A stretch of 64,000 bases of DNA from Anaerobacillus arseniciselenatis (GCF_001865995.1 NZ_MLQQ01000001.1:186001-250000); one strand, 5' to 3'. Positions 1 through 9,128 are shown, counted from the stretch's first letter. Notes: generated from the letters alone by a model not told the origin. Numbers and translations are program-made.

Positions 1-369
1 GGTTTAATGGTTATGCTGGTTGGAACTTTACTTGATTTGACGGGAGTTTCATTCGTTTTATGGGGCTATCCTAATAAGTTATTACCTGTCTTACCTTCAT
101 TATTTACTGTCCATTTATCTTCTTTACCCATTCTGATGATGTTGCATTATCAATATTTTAGTGACTGGAAAAGGTTTACGTGGACGTTAATCATCTTATC
201 AGCGATATTCAGCCTTATATTCGAACCGTTCTATGTTTGGGCAGGTATTTATGAAGAACATAACTGGAAGTATTTTTACTCTTTTCCCGTTTATATCGCC
301 ATCGGCTTATCCTTGAAGTGGGTAATAGCGAAAATTAAATCCATCCAAACAAACCATAGCGGTGTCTGA
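1..369 (+). CDS. CBO0543-family membrane protein (5' partial)
   Basis: The reading frame is open from the first base of the window, so the start probably lies upstream. The visible 122 codons carry three or four hydrophobic segments and the family-like stretches SFVLWGYPNKLLPVLP and FEPFYVWAGIYEEHNWKY, which I recognise from the CBO0543 family of small integral membrane proteins of Bacillaceae and clostridia (function unknown). Family members are usually longer, about 160-190 residues, which fits loss of the first membrane segments at the window edge. The stop codon falls inside a GTGTCTGACACC repeat, so the last few residues (NHSGV) may come from repeat sequence. Family assignment is from memory of conserved motifs. 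Confidence 0.7.
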   Translation, partial: GLMVMLVGTLLDLTGVSFVLWGYPNKLLPVLPSLFTVHLSSLPILMMLHYQYFSDWKRFTWTLIILSAIFSLIFEPFYVWAGIYEEHNWKYFYSFPVYIAIGLSLKWVIAKIKSIQTNHSGV

Positions 370-417
370 CACCACTCGTGGACAAATCGCTAAAATGTCC
401 ACTGGAGGCGGACACCA
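359..417. repeat. Remnant of the GTGTCTGACAC hairpin family (family B)
   Basis: GGTGTCTGACACC at the 3' end of the CBO0543 gene is followed by GGCGGACACC about 45 bases later. The arms match the ends of the longer family B hairpins elsewhere in the window, but the central TATAGACG stem is missing. Confidence 0.4.
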
Positions 418-423
418 ACAAAA

Positions 424-457
424 AACGCATGAATTCCATCTGAAAAATTCATGCGTT
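424..457 (-). terminator. Rho-independent terminator of the CD3324-like gene
   Basis: A perfect 12-bp stem (AACGCATGAATT / AATTCATGCGTT) with a 10-base loop lies 30 bases past the stop of the minus-strand HTH gene. On the minus strand it is followed directly by a run of T residues. Confidence 0.8.
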
Positions 458-486
458 CATCTATGTTCATCATTTTTATTAGGAAT

Positions 487-774
487 TTATTGCGCGTTTA
501 ACACTAATTCCCGCCTTATTTTTACGATAATTTTTCGAATACTGTCCTCTGAGAGATTGTGCATTTTCATAAGTGATCTAATACTACAACCATTTTCAAA
601 TGCTCGATAAATTTCTTCGTTTCGAATTCTTAAAGTGCTACGAGTTCCATTTTTAGCACCCCACCGTGCCCTTTCTTTATGCTTAGGAATGTAAATTAAT
701 TCGCCTTGAATATATTTTTGTAATTCATTTAAAAGCTTCTCAGGTAATATATCTTTTCCATTTTTATAAGACAA
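487..774 (-). CDS. CD3324-like HTH DNA-binding protein
   Basis: A 95-residue basic protein. The N-terminus (ILPEKLLNELQKYIQGELIYIP) matches the CD3324 family of small regulators, and the C-terminal half (about 55-90) has the helix-turn-helix pattern NEEIYRAFENGCSIRSLMKM followed by a second recognition-like helix. It starts at TTG, with a strong AGGAGGAC six to seven bases upstream; no ATG fits. An 8-bp perfect inverted repeat (TTTATTCG / CGAATAAA) sits just upstream of the ribosome-binding site, so autoregulation is plausible. The gene is monocistronic and ends at a clear terminator. Regulatory targets are unknown. Family call from motif memory; DNA binding inferred from the HTH. Confidence 0.75.
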   Translation of the reverse strand: MSYKNGKDILPEKLLNELQKYIQGELIYIPKHKERARWGAKNGTRSTLRIRNEEIYRAFENGCSIRSLMKMHNLSEDSIRKIIVKIRRELVLNAQ

Positions 775-794
775 AAGTAAGTCCTCCTGTTTGT

Positions 795-818
795 TTTATT
801 CGATTTTTTACGAATAAA
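795..818 (-). promoter_or_regulatory. Inverted repeat, candidate autoregulatory operator
   Basis: TTTATTCG, eight spacer bases, then CGAATAAA: a perfect 8-bp palindrome placed directly upstream of the AGGAGGAC ribosome-binding site of the HTH gene at 487-774. Position and symmetry fit a repressor site or a leader hairpin that could mask initiation; there is no T-run for termination. Confidence 0.4.
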
Positions 819-1094
819 CAAGGACTGATCTCATTTTGTCACTCATCTCTATGATAAATTAAAAAATTAACAAAATAAAGACCTCTCACTTCCTTGCTTA
901 TTACATTTGTTTAAACCAATATCGACAAACATACGCGAAGCCCCCTTATTTTTATAATTTTTCTTCAATTTCCATATTATCACATAATTTTTATTTCAAA
1001 CATATTAATTTCAAAAAATAACCACAATTCTACCTAAATAATATAAATCTATTTAAATCAAACTTATAAGATTCAGCCACCTCATAACTTTCGA
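819..1094. other. AT-rich intergenic stretch
   Basis: About 275 bases, very AT-rich, between the HTH gene and the methyltransferase pair. I see no ORF with a ribosome-binding site, no strong hairpin and no copy of the window's repeat families. It probably holds only the promoter of the HTH gene and the 3' end of the methyltransferase transcript. Confidence 0.5.
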
Positions 1095-1850
1095 TTACCT
1101 TCTACGAGCGACTAATCTAGTAAAGGTAAAGTACTCGCCCCCATCAGCAGTTAAAAGTTCGATATCTCCATTTCTGCCCCAAAACCCTGATTGTTTAGCG
1201 GTCGTTTCCCACTTCAGCCATAGGTTCCATCCGTTTGGCATGGTATCAGAAACTTCAATATCGACAAGACCACTTCGTCTCCATAGCTTCGACCACCAGT
1301 TAGGAGAATGGTAAGTATACCACTCACTGTCCCAGTAAGGCTTCAGTTTTACAGGCACTTCATCTTCGAACTCCTTCATTAATCCAGGTACAACGATACC
1401 AATTTGACCATTTGGTTTTAATAGTTCAACAAAATTAAATAAGTAAAGTTCATTCGTACCATAATAGTGATATGAATCTATACTAATAATTGCATCAAAA
1501 AATTCTTTGGCGTAAGGAAGTGCATGTGCTTCAGCACGAATTGGAAAAACGAGATCTTCTACCCCTGCTTCTTTAATTCGCCTCCAATTATCAGTTGCTG
1601 TGATCCAAAGGTCATTGGCCCATACTTGAACACCAAATTCTTTTGCTAAAAAAATTGAGCTCATCGCTTTTCCACAGCCCATATCTAAAATCTTCATGCC
1701 AGGTTTAAAATCCATCGCTTTTGCTAAATACTCAGTAAGCCATACAGAGTTCGGTCCCATATCATTTCTTATCATCCATTGAGGATCATATTTTGCTGAA
1801 AGCGGAAATTGTTCAACCATCAACGCTTCTTTTAATTCGCCTTTAGTCAT
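1095..1850 (-). CDS. Class I SAM-dependent methyltransferase
   Basis: A 251-residue cytosolic protein. Motif I is KILDMGCGKAMSS (about residues 53-65), followed by an acidic motif II position (WANDLW), a DAIISIDSYHYYG stretch matching motif IV, and FVELLKPNGQIGIVVPG matching post-motif V. This is the Rossmann-like class I methyltransferase core. The Trp-rich C-terminal half (NWWSKLWRRSG, NGWNLWLKWE) probably forms the substrate cap. It lies 55 bases downstream of a second methyltransferase on the same strand, so the two are probably cotranscribed. The substrate cannot be read from the sequence. Start: ATG at 1850; an in-frame TTG one codon upstream is also possible. Confidence 0.8.
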   Translation of the reverse strand: MTKGELKEALMVEQFPLSAKYDPQWMIRNDMGPNSVWLTEYLAKAMDFKPGMKILDMGCGKAMSSIFLAKEFGVQVWANDLWITATDNWRRIKEAGVEDLVFPIRAEAHALPYAKEFFDAIISIDSYHYYGTNELYLFNFVELLKPNGQIGIVVPGLMKEFEDEVPVKLKPYWDSEWYTYHSPNWWSKLWRRSGLVDIEVSDTMPNGWNLWLKWETTAKQSGFWGRNGDIELLTADGGEYFTFTRLVARRR

Positions 1851-1904
1851 CAATATAGGAACGCCCCCACAATTTTATCTTCTTGTAAAAATCGTTGTTT
1901 TCCA

Positions 1905-2648
1905 TTAAATCTTTTGCATGATATAAAACACATATCCATAGTACTCACTATATTTTCGATACATCTCAATCTCTCTAAGGGATTCATCTAGCTTTCCCTG
2001 CCATTCATCGCTATTTTTGTGCTCTTCCCGTAGCATGGCAACTCGCTTTTCTAGTGGACCATAATAATGATCCCACCAGCTAGATTCAGGTAAAGTAAAA
2101 TGGTCGATCAGTTCATATCGAGCATTCTCCACTAACTGTAAATTCTCCTCTACAGTTTTCATGCCTGGATAGTTCTTTGCCCAAAAATCATTAATCTCTT
2201 TTGGTCGTTTTGGTTTTAACCAAGTTAACTCTGACAATGCGATAAAACCACCCTTTTTTACAAACGGAAACCATGAATTCACCCCATGTTCAAATCCCAT
2301 AATAAAAATTGCGCCTTCAGACCAAATTACATCAAAGCTAGACTCCTTAAAATAATCTTCTAAAGAAAACATCGACCCTTTCATCACTTCAACCTTATGC
2401 GAAAGTTTCTCGTCATTGACGCTTTGCTGTAATCGATCTAAAAATGGTTGGTGCATGTCTAAAGCAACAATCTTACCGTTTGTATTTCTCGCCAATTTTA
2501 ACGTCTGCATTCCCGGACCACAGCCAATATCTAAAATCGCAGGTTGCTTCGGTAATCCTTCTAGCGATTGGAATGCTTTTTTCGTTGAAGCATTATCTCC
2601 TGGACCCTCTCTCGGAATATCTTTATGAATCTCAAAAAATATGTTCAA
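1905..2648 (-). CDS. Class I SAM-dependent methyltransferase
   Basis: A 247-residue protein with motif I ILDIGCGPGMQTLKLA (about 38-53), motif II IVALDMHQ, motif IV SFDVIWSEGAIFIMGF and GGFIALSELTWLKP. The layout (SAM domain first, charged helical tail MLREEHKNSDEWQGKLDES) resembles small-molecule methyltransferases of the UbiE/type 11 group. It begins at TTG with AGGAGG eight bases upstream. It is the upstream member of a two-gene unit with the methyltransferase at 1095-1850. The two proteins are not close paralogues of each other beyond the fold. Substrate unknown. Confidence 0.8.
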   Translation of the reverse strand: MNIFFEIHKDIPREGPGDNASTKKAFQSLEGLPKQPAILDIGCGPGMQTLKLARNTNGKIVALDMHQPFLDRLQQSVNDEKLSHKVEVMKGSMFSLEDYFKESSFDVIWSEGAIFIMGFEHGVNSWFPFVKKGGFIALSELTWLKPKRPKEINDFWAKNYPGMKTVEENLQLVENARYELIDHFTLPESSWWDHYYGPLEKRVAMLREEHKNSDEWQGKLDESLREIEMYRKYSEYYGYVFYIMQKI

Positions 2649-2777
2649 TTTTCCAACCTCCTGTATATATCTTTATTTCATTATTACAGGTACTAGTAAT
2701 TTCTTACAGTGAAAAAATAATTATAATTAAATAATCCGATCTTCAATGAACTTTTGCTATTCCCTCCTTTTCCATAC

Positions 2778-2805
2778 AAAAAACGTGCACATCAACATGT
2801 GCACG
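2778..2805 (-). terminator. Rho-independent terminator of the aldo/keto reductase gene
   Basis: CGTGCACAT / ATGTGCACG stem with a 4-base loop, followed on the minus strand by a run of six T. It lies just past the stop at 2813. Confidence 0.85.
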
Positions 2806-2812
2806 CCTAAAG

Positions 2813-3649
2813 TTATTCTACATTAAATTCATCCGGATTCGGACCAACGCGACGATCTTCGTTTAGTCCATTAATCAACGTCATTTCTTCTGTTGTTAGC
2901 TCAAAATCAAAGATGTCGGCATTCTCTTTCATTCTCTCTGGCTTTACCGACTTCGGAATCGTTACGACCTCGTTTTGCAGATCCCAGCGTAAAATAACTT
3001 GAGCAACAGACTTTCCATACTTCTCACCGATTTTTGCCAACGTTGGCTCATCAAGTAATTTACCTTGGGCAAGTGGTGACCATGCTTCAAGCTGAATCTT
3101 ATTTTGCTTACAAAACTCATGAAGCTCAACTTGCGTTAAACGCGGATGATATTCCACTTGGTTTACCATCGGCACAACTTCACAATCAGCGATTAAATCT
3201 TCTAAATGAGTTACATGGAAATTACTTACACCGATCGCCCGAATGCGCCCATCTTTATAAAGCTTTTCAAGCGCCTTCCACGTTTCTTTATACTTCCCTT
3301 TAGCCGGCATTGGCCAGTGGATTAAATAAAGATCTAAATAATCTAAACCGAGCTTCGTCATACTCTCTTCGAATGCAGCAAGAGTCGTTTCATAACCTTG
3401 GTTTGAGTTCCACACTTTCGTCGTTATAAATAACTCTTCACGAGGAACGCTCGCTTCTTTAATTGCTCGGCCTACTCCTTCTTCATTTCCATAAATAGCG
3501 GCCGTATCAATACTGCGATACCCTGCATCGATCGCTTCCTTTACTGAACTAACAGCTTCTTCACCCTCTTTCATTTTAAAAACACCTAATCCAAACCATG
3601 GCATTTTCACACCGTTATGTAATGTCGTTGTACTTTGTAAATTTTTCAA
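2813..3649 (-). CDS. Aldo/keto reductase, YvgN-like glyoxal reductase
   Basis: A 278-residue (alpha/beta)8-barrel oxidoreductase. The catalytic tetrad is visible: Asp48 and Tyr53 in [16 protein letters not shown], Lys78 in ITTKVWN, and His111 in LYLIHWP. NADPH-binding signatures [13 protein letters not shown] and [10 protein letters not shown] are present. Sequence runs such as PWFGLGVFK and [15 protein letters not shown] follow B. subtilis YvgN, which reduces glyoxal and methylglyoxal, so a detoxification role is likely; the exact substrate is inferred. Start is TTG with AAGGAGCG upstream. Monocistronic, with its own terminator. Confidence 0.9.
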   Translation of the reverse strand: MKNLQSTTTLHNGVKMPWFGLGVFKMKEGEEAVSSVKEAIDAGYRSIDTAAIYGNEEGVGRAIKEASVPREELFITTKVWNSNQGYETTLAAFEESMTKLGLDYLDLYLIHWPMPAKGKYKETWKALEKLYKDGRIRAIGVSNFHVTHLEDLIADCEVVPMVNQVEYHPRLTQVELHEFCKQNKIQLEAWSPLAQGKLLDEPTLAKIGEKYGKSVAQVILRWDLQNEVVTIPKSVKPERMKENADIFDFELTTEEMTLINGLNEDRRVGPNPDEFNVE

Positions 3650-3739
3650 ATCGAATCGCTCCTTCAGTTTTTACTTAATATGTATTCATGGTAAAGTATA
3701 ACAAAATGATAGGTGTACATAAAAACATTTCACTTGTGC

Positions 3740-3849
3740 GAATTTCATAATTACCTAGATTTAGCCATATCAAACGATATGTAGTTGCGAACGGTTTAAC
3801 ACAACTACATATCGATACTTAATGGCGATAATATTGAATGATGAAATTC
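3740..3849. repeat. Family A nested-palindrome element, copy 1
   Basis: Outer arms GAATTTCATAATT and a slightly degenerate ATGATGAAATTC enclose a central hairpin, TATGTAGTTG / CAACTACATA, and a TTAATGGCGATAATATT segment. It is intergenic, upstream of the M20 gene. Confidence 0.85.
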
Positions 3850-3920
3850 ATTAACTTTCCTACTAAACATCTATGTCTTTTGTTAAAATAAGTTAGATTA
3901 TACATAACGGAGGTTTTCTC

Positions 3921-5084
3921 ATGAAAAATACAATCAATCATGAAATTGAACAGTTGCGTTCAGACTTTTATAAAATTAGCCAATATATTGGTGAAAATCC
4001 TGAATTAGGTCATGAAGAATTTAAAGCTTCTAAAATCTTAGCCGAAACTCTTACCGATCATGACTTTCAAGTAGACATGGGAACTTGCGATTTAACGACT
4101 GCCTTTGAAGCAGTTTTCGACAGTGGTGCTCCAGGTCCATCAATCGGGTTTATGGCCGAATACGACGCTTTACCTGAAATTGGACATGCTTGCGGGCATA
4201 ATTTAATTGGTACAATGGCAATTGCTGCAGCTATAGGACTTAGCAAAGTCATGAAACAATGTGGTGGAAAAATTTACGTTTATGGTACACCAGCAGAGGA
4301 AACTCGCGGTGGAAAAGTAACGATGGCCGATGAAGGTATTTTTAACCATCTAGATGTCGCGATGATGGTCCATCCATTATACCGTCATGAAGAAAGTGGC
4401 TCATCACTGGCGATGGATGCCATTCAATTTGAGTTTTTCGGGAAGTCTGCCCATGCAGCTGCAGCCCCTCACGAAGGGATCAATGCATTAGATGCAGTCA
4501 TCCAAACATTTAACGGTATTAATGCACTTAGACAACACGTTACTCCTGACGTAAGAATTCATGGAATTATCCCTGAAGGCGGGAAAGCTGCAAATATCGT
4601 TCCAGATCATGCTATCGCCCAATTTTACGTTCGGGCTCAACACCGCAGCTATTTAAATGAACTTCTTGAAAAAGTAAAAGGGTGTGCTCAAGGTGCTGCT
4701 CTTGCTACCGGAGCAAAATTAGAAACTTCTTTTTATGAGCTATCTTACGACGATATGATTACAAACGAAGTGTTGTCAGAAGTATTCACAGATAACCTTG
4801 TGGCATTAGGAATTGACCGTGCAGAAATTCACGAAAAAGGTAGTGGAGGTTCTCTCGACATGGGGAATGTCAGTCAAGTAGTGCCATCCATTCACCCTTA
4901 TATCAAAATTTGTGATGAACCTCATGCATGTCATACTCATGGTTTCCGTGAAGCAGCAATGAGCGATCAAGGTTTTGAAGGGTTGATTTTAGGTGCAAAA
5001 TCGATGGCAAATACCGCTTTAGATGTTATTACAAAACCTGAACTCCTTAGTAAAATTAAGGAAGAATTTGAAAAGAGACGATAA
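3921..5084 (+). CDS. M20-family amidohydrolase (AbgB/AmhX-like)
   Basis: A 387-residue zinc-dependent peptidase-type hydrolase of the M20D group, which removes N-acyl or p-aminobenzoyl groups from amino acids or cleaves small peptides. Metal and catalytic residues visible: Asp82 in MAEYDALP, His89 and His93 in GHACGHN, Glu126/Glu127 in GTPAEETRGGK, His151 in MMVHP, and a C-terminal His-rich stretch (HACHTHGFRE). The dimerisation lid domain lies around residues 165-285 (GKSAHAAAAPHEGINALDA). No signal peptide, so cytosolic. A good GGAGG precedes the ATG and an intrinsic terminator follows. Exact substrate unknown. Confidence 0.85.
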   Translation: MKNTINHEIEQLRSDFYKISQYIGENPELGHEEFKASKILAETLTDHDFQVDMGTCDLTTAFEAVFDSGAPGPSIGFMAEYDALPEIGHACGHNLIGTMAIAAAIGLSKVMKQCGGKIYVYGTPAEETRGGKVTMADEGIFNHLDVAMMVHPLYRHEESGSSLAMDAIQFEFFGKSAHAAAAPHEGINALDAVIQTFNGINALRQHVTPDVRIHGIIPEGGKAANIVPDHAIAQFYVRAQHRSYLNELLEKVKGCAQGAALATGAKLETSFYELSYDDMITNEVLSEVFTDNLVALGIDRAEIHEKGSGGSLDMGNVSQVVPSIHPYIKICDEPHACHTHGFREAAMSDQGFEGLILGAKSMANTALDVITKPELLSKIKEEFEKRR

Positions 5085-5120
5085 TTTAGTTGTCAATAAT
5101 ATTATTAGCATTACCATTCA

Positions 5121-5157
5121 AGGCATTAAAACTACTTATTTTTAATGCCTTTTTTTA
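5121..5157 (+). terminator. Rho-independent terminator of the M20 gene
   Basis: AGGCATTAAAA / TTTTAATGCCT stem with an 8-base loop, followed by seven T on the plus strand. Confidence 0.85.
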
Positions 5158-5289
5158 TGGATATTTGGTTTCTAACAATATTTGTACCATAATACCATTA
5201 TTTAATTTTCGTATAAGCCACTAACATCTTTCAAAGTAGTTTAACTCCATAATTTATCATATGTATTTAACAATTACACAATCAAAAAA

Positions 5290-5344
5290 AGTGTCAGACA
5301 CCGTAATAGATATATACCTCCATCTATTAAGGTGAACTGACACT
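5290..5344 (-). repeat. Family B hairpin, copy 1, acting as terminator
   Basis: AGTGTCAG at one end pairs with CTGACACT at the other, with an inner TAATAGAT / ATCTATTA stem. Seven consecutive A on the plus-strand left side give a T-run on the minus strand, so it terminates the coat-like gene at 5360-6154. Confidence 0.75.
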
Positions 5345-5359
5345 AGCAGATCAATCCTA

Positions 5360-6154
5360 TTAATATTTCTTTCTAGAGTCGACATTCAGTTGTTGCTTTT
5401 GTAAAACTTTTAATTTTACTTCAACAACCATTTTTTCCTCTATTTCTTTAAATGTGCCTTCCTCAAATGGTGCATCAATTAACTTACCATGTTCGTCATG
5501 AACTCTACCCATTTTACGATCTAAAGCCTCATCATACTCGATAAAGCGACTAGATAGCAACTGGCAGTATGGCAGTTCATTGAACTCTTCTCCGCTAAAC
5601 TGATCGAATTGTGATAAATCGCCAGCTAGTAGTTTTTCTTTTGAAGAAAAGCCATCTGGTAGTTTAGATTCTGTAAAGAATGTGAACTCTTTGCTATCAG
5701 GTCCAAATGCAAACTGAGGCTTTCTAATATAATCTACTTCAGTTACTGCTTTAAAAGGTACATCAATTGTGAGGGAACGGATGCTAGAAATGACAGAATC
5801 TTTCGTACCATACTTAGGCGTTGCATACTGAATATTTTTTCGAACAAAACCACTAATAAATAGTTTATTCGTTGGTAGTAATAGACGGCATTGCGTGATT
5901 TTTAAATTTTTCTTAATATCTTTAATTTCTAAAACAGGCTCTGGAAACTTAATCGTTGGATTTAAATCGATTTGAACAACGGTTTCCGCGAGTACTACTG
6001 GTACTTTCACCGTAGCTTTGCCTAAGATTACATCTGGCTCTTGTGGAGTATTAGTAACCTTTGGCGATAATGCATTTTTGGATTTCATAGGTTTATAGTT
6101 AAAGTATGGTGGTGCTGGCTTATTGACTTTCTTGTTTTTATCTGACACTTTCAT
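5360..6154 (-). CDS. SPOCS/DUF3794-like spore-coat or exosporium protein
   Basis: 264 residues, no signal peptide. After a Lys/Pro-rich tail, a beta-rich domain starts at about residue 45: ILGKATVKVPVVLAET, then CRLLLPTNKLFISGFVRKNIQYA. That last stretch (KLFISGFVRKNIQY) is characteristic of SPOCS/DUF3794 domains found in SipL and in CsxC-like spore surface proteins. A C-terminal region returns to a strand-rich pattern (EKMVVEVKLKVLQKQQ). I infer a spore outer-layer protein; no direct evidence of localisation. AAGGAGGTG almost touches the ATG, so the GTG two codons inside (6148) has the better spacing and may be the true start. Terminated by a family B hairpin. Confidence 0.65.
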   Translation of the reverse strand: MKVSDKNKKVNKPAPPYFNYKPMKSKNALSPKVTNTPQEPDVILGKATVKVPVVLAETVVQIDLNPTIKFPEPVLEIKDIKKNLKITQCRLLLPTNKLFISGFVRKNIQYATPKYGTKDSVISSIRSLTIDVPFKAVTEVDYIRKPQFAFGPDSKEFTFFTESKLPDGFSSKEKLLAGDLSQFDQFSGEEFNELPYCQLLSSRFIEYDEALDRKMGRVHDEHGKLIDAPFEEGTFKEIEEKMVVEVKLKVLQKQQLNVDSRKKY

Positions 6155-6328
6155 TCACCTCCTTGGTATTTGTTAATAGCTTATGTAGCTAAAACCAAGA
6201 AGGGTGGACACTTCAATTAGTTAAATGCACCATTTTGTAAAAAATGATATAAACTCACTAGTAGCATTCGTCTATTAAAATAGGTGAACCTACTAAAGTC
6301 CAAGGTAAAAGCTTACTTCTCGCTGTTC

Positions 6329-7189
6329 CTATGTCGCCTGCCAGCTAATCATATATTCTGTATGTTCATCGGGAACATGAATTTGTGGATCATTCACAAT
6401 CCACTTTCCTTCAATATTTTTTTCGTTACAGGCCAGTTCAAAGTGACACATTGCAATACCGATATCGATAAGCTGCATATCAAATCCTAATTTATTTCCA
6501 CTGTAATTAGGCGTATGTGCTATATAAAAATGGCATTGCTTTTTGTCCGAAGATAATACGAGTCGCCAAGGTTGTTTGTTAGAAGCGGATGGACCTAACC
6601 TCACCATCTCAATCGGGACGGCAAACGCTTCTGCTTCGGTTTCCTTCAGAGTTTTTTCGAAACTTCCATCAAAGAACAACTCAACCCACGTTTTTTTATT
6701 ATCAGCCTTCGTCACATATCGAAGTGTTTTTTCAAAGAGACGTTGTCTTCCCTTCGCATAGCCAATTGGTGAAATACAAGGAATGAATTCGTCATTATTT
6801 AAATTGATTTCTTGTTCAAATGAATTGCGGTTAAATGTTCCACCAATCCAGCATGTTCCAACTCCTAATTGAGTGGCAAATAAGATCACCTTCTCAAAAA
6901 TATAACCGAATTCAACTAAACCCATTTTTGAATTTTCTATAATTCCTACAATATAGCCTTGATGATTTTTTATAAAACCATATGTTCCTAACTTAACCCC
7001 TTTATCTGAGACGTTATTTGCGACATCAATGATTTCAAATCTCGCTTTTCTCCCTAGTGGCCCAATTAAGTTCTCTTCTTTAGTTATGTAGTCTTGAATA
7101 AGTAAATAATCATGATCTGTAACAGGTGTTTGTTCATAAGTTCTGATCGACTTACGTTTTTTTATCGTTTCTAAGATTGATTTCCTCAT
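6329..7189 (-). CDS. Nitroreductase-family protein (TM1586-type)
   Basis: A 286-residue FMN-binding fold. RKSIRTYE near residue 12 is the flavin-binding Arg-Ser-x-Arg signature of nitroreductases; GVGTCWIGGTFNR in the middle and PSASNKQPWRLVL in the C-terminal half are the second and third flavin contacts. The split-signature layout and length match the putative TM nitroreductase family (longer than the usual ~200-residue Nfs type). No membrane segment. The gene lies 19 bases after the amine oxidase on the same strand, which suggests cotranscription. Natural substrate unknown. Confidence 0.8.
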   Translation of the reverse strand: MRKSILETIKKRKSIRTYEQTPVTDHDYLLIQDYITKEENLIGPLGRKARFEIIDVANNVSDKGVKLGTYGFIKNHQGYIVGIIENSKMGLVEFGYIFEKVILFATQLGVGTCWIGGTFNRNSFEQEINLNNDEFIPCISPIGYAKGRQRLFEKTLRYVTKADNKKTWVELFFDGSFEKTLKETEAEAFAVPIEMVRLGPSASNKQPWRLVLSSDKKQCHFYIAHTPNYSGNKLGFDMQLIDIGIAMCHFELACNEKNIEGKWIVNDPQIHVPDEHTEYMISWQAT

Positions 7190-7208
7190 GACCCCTCACC
7201 TCATAAAG

Positions 7209-8549
7209 CTAATTTGCCAAGCAATCTATAACTTCTTTGGCAGCTCTTTCTCCTGATTGAACTGCACCTTCCATATACAATCTCCACTCTGTTGCCGTTT
7301 CACTTCCAGCCCAATGTATTGAAGAGATCGGTTCAAACAAAGCGGATCCGAAATTCGTAATGATACCCGGAGCATAATGAACACCGTAGCCGCCTCTTGT
7401 CCATAATTCTTCAGACCAATTATTTTCATATATATACAGAGGTTCCTCTGCCTCTTCCCCAAAACAGCGCACTAATGCTACGAGTACCTCTCTTTTTCTT
7501 GCTTCAATTGAAAGTCGTTCTATATTTCGAGCACGTGTTCCGTTTATTAAAACGGTTAAAACACCTCTTGATGCTTTTTCAGGAGAACTATCAAAGGTTT
7601 GTACCAATGGTCCATCCTCTAATAAAGCGTTTCCATTTAGACCGAACTCACGCCAAAAAGGAGTTTTATAAACGAAGATCATTTTTATCACCGATGGTAA
7701 ACCAGAGCGCTCATTTAATTGTGCTTTTGACGCTGGTAACGGTGGCTGAAAATGAATTCTCGTCTGCAAATTGGGCGGTATCGCGATAATCACTTTCTTT
7801 GCCTTCCAACAATCATTACTAGTATATATAAAACTACAGTGATTTTCATCGTAAATTTTTTCTACTTGGCGATCATATCGTATTTTTTCCTTTAAAAAGT
7901 TAGAGATTGCATCTGTTAACGCTCCCATCCCTTCGCGTACCCACATTTGTTCAGAGTTTCGAACATTAGTGACACCACCAGCTGTTTTAAGGCACCATAA
8001 TACATCAAGAGCTGAAACTTCATATAAATTTGCACATAAAAGTTCTTCAAGTAATTGCGTTAAATACTTCTTCCCAAGTTTTGTATGCATTTTCGATTCA
8101 AGAAGTTGCTCCATTGTAATTTTGTCATAATCAGCTGCAGGACCGTGCCAAGGCGTACGTTCATCTAATTCACGACTTATTTTATTCAACTTTCTAGAAA
8201 ATTGGAAAATATCAATAAGAGCCATACTCGATACCGGAGCACTTTTTTGGTAATTCATCGTTCCATTAAGCTCGTAAATGGATTTTCCTTTACGAAATGT
8301 TGAAACGGTATGTAAGCCAAATTGTGATATTAACTTTTGAACGCGATGATGTTTTCGACTAAACCATTGCGCTCCTAAGTCTATCGTAACATTTTCACTT
8401 GTCCTATGACTATAAATTCTTCCACCTGGTCGAGTTCTAGCTTCTACAACGATAAACGTTAGATTCGTTTTATTCAGTTGTAAAGCTGCAGTTAACCCAG
8501 CTAGACCAGCCCCGATAATAACGACATCTACTTCATGATAATTCGACAA
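7209..8549 (-). CDS. FAD-dependent flavin monoamine oxidase
   Basis: A 446-residue amine oxidase. The N-terminal dinucleotide-binding motif VVIIGAGLAGLTAALQL (residues 9-25) leads into VVEARTRPGGRIYS, the conserved ADP/FAD contact of the family. The C-terminal FAD motif is IHWAGSETATEWRLYMEGAVQSG. Substrate-domain segments lie between. No signal peptide, so cytosolic. Likely oxidises a primary or polyamine to aldehyde, ammonia and H2O2; the amine is not predictable. Start is TTG with a weak TAGGA upstream. It precedes the nitroreductase gene in a probable two-gene operon of flavoproteins. Confidence 0.85.
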   Translation of the reverse strand: MSNYHEVDVVIIGAGLAGLTAALQLNKTNLTFIVVEARTRPGGRIYSHRTSENVTIDLGAQWFSRKHHRVQKLISQFGLHTVSTFRKGKSIYELNGTMNYQKSAPVSSMALIDIFQFSRKLNKISRELDERTPWHGPAADYDKITMEQLLESKMHTKLGKKYLTQLLEELLCANLYEVSALDVLWCLKTAGGVTNVRNSEQMWVREGMGALTDAISNFLKEKIRYDRQVEKIYDENHCSFIYTSNDCWKAKKVIIAIPPNLQTRIHFQPPLPASKAQLNERSGLPSVIKMIFVYKTPFWREFGLNGNALLEDGPLVQTFDSSPEKASRGVLTVLINGTRARNIERLSIEARKREVLVALVRCFGEEAEEPLYIYENNWSEELWTRGGYGVHYAPGIITNFGSALFEPISSIHWAGSETATEWRLYMEGAVQSGERAAKEVIDCLAN

Positions 8550-8683
8550 AATAAATTCCTACTTTCGCTCGAAAATATTAATTTATTATTTGTAGAATCA
8601 TGATTTGTCATTCAGTTACGTGAATACCTTTCCAATAATGCAATGTAAAAAATAGGGCAACGCTATCAGTAGGGGTGATTCAC

Positions 8684-9106
8684 ATGTTTCGTAAGACACT
8701 ACTTTCATTTGTTCTTGTAATTTTCCTATTTAATTTATCTATGGTTAACGCTCATAGCAATATAAATATTGAAATTTTTCATATTGAAAAAAATGAGATA
8801 ATAAAAACGACACCAATAAATTCTAACGTACAGCTAGAAGCTGAAAGAATAATTAAAGAAATTGATTGTGTTGTAAAAAAATTCAACCCTATCCCAGACA
8901 AAGGCTATATGGTTAAAATCCCTTTAAATCCACCTTATCGATTAGAAAACAATTGGATAAACGATTTAATTGATGAAGTTATCATCATTATCCCTGAGGG
9001 TGAGGAGCCATATTTACTTATATTCGATGATGAAAATAAGTCTTATTTTTTTACATTCCAAACAAAAATTGCTACATTATTAAACACTTTAGAATTTCCC
9101 CTTTAA
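8684..9106 (+). CDS. Secreted hypothetical protein
   Basis: 140 residues with a clear Sec signal peptide (Arg-Lys, hydrophobic core TLLSFVLVIFLFNLSMV, cleavage near VNAHS). The mature part is acidic with strand-rich stretches (EVIIIIPEGEEPYLLIFDDENK) and no recognised domain. AGGGGTG at 8671-8677 places the start at ATG 8684, not at the upstream in-frame GTG that overlaps the ribosome-binding site. Divergent from the amine oxidase and followed by its own terminator. I do not recognise the family; an extracytoplasmic role is all the sequence supports. Confidence 0.7.
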   Translation: MFRKTLLSFVLVIFLFNLSMVNAHSNINIEIFHIEKNEIIKTTPINSNVQLEAERIIKEIDCVVKKFNPIPDKGYMVKIPLNPPYRLENNWINDLIDEVIIIIPEGEEPYLLIFDDENKSYFFTFQTKIATLLNTLEFPL

Positions 9107-9128
9107 AAGACCGTTATTGGTCTTTTTT
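9105..9128 (+). terminator. Rho-independent terminator
   Basis: AAAAGACC / GGTCTTTT stem with a 6-base loop and T-run, overlapping the stop codon of the secreted protein gene. Confidence 0.8.
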
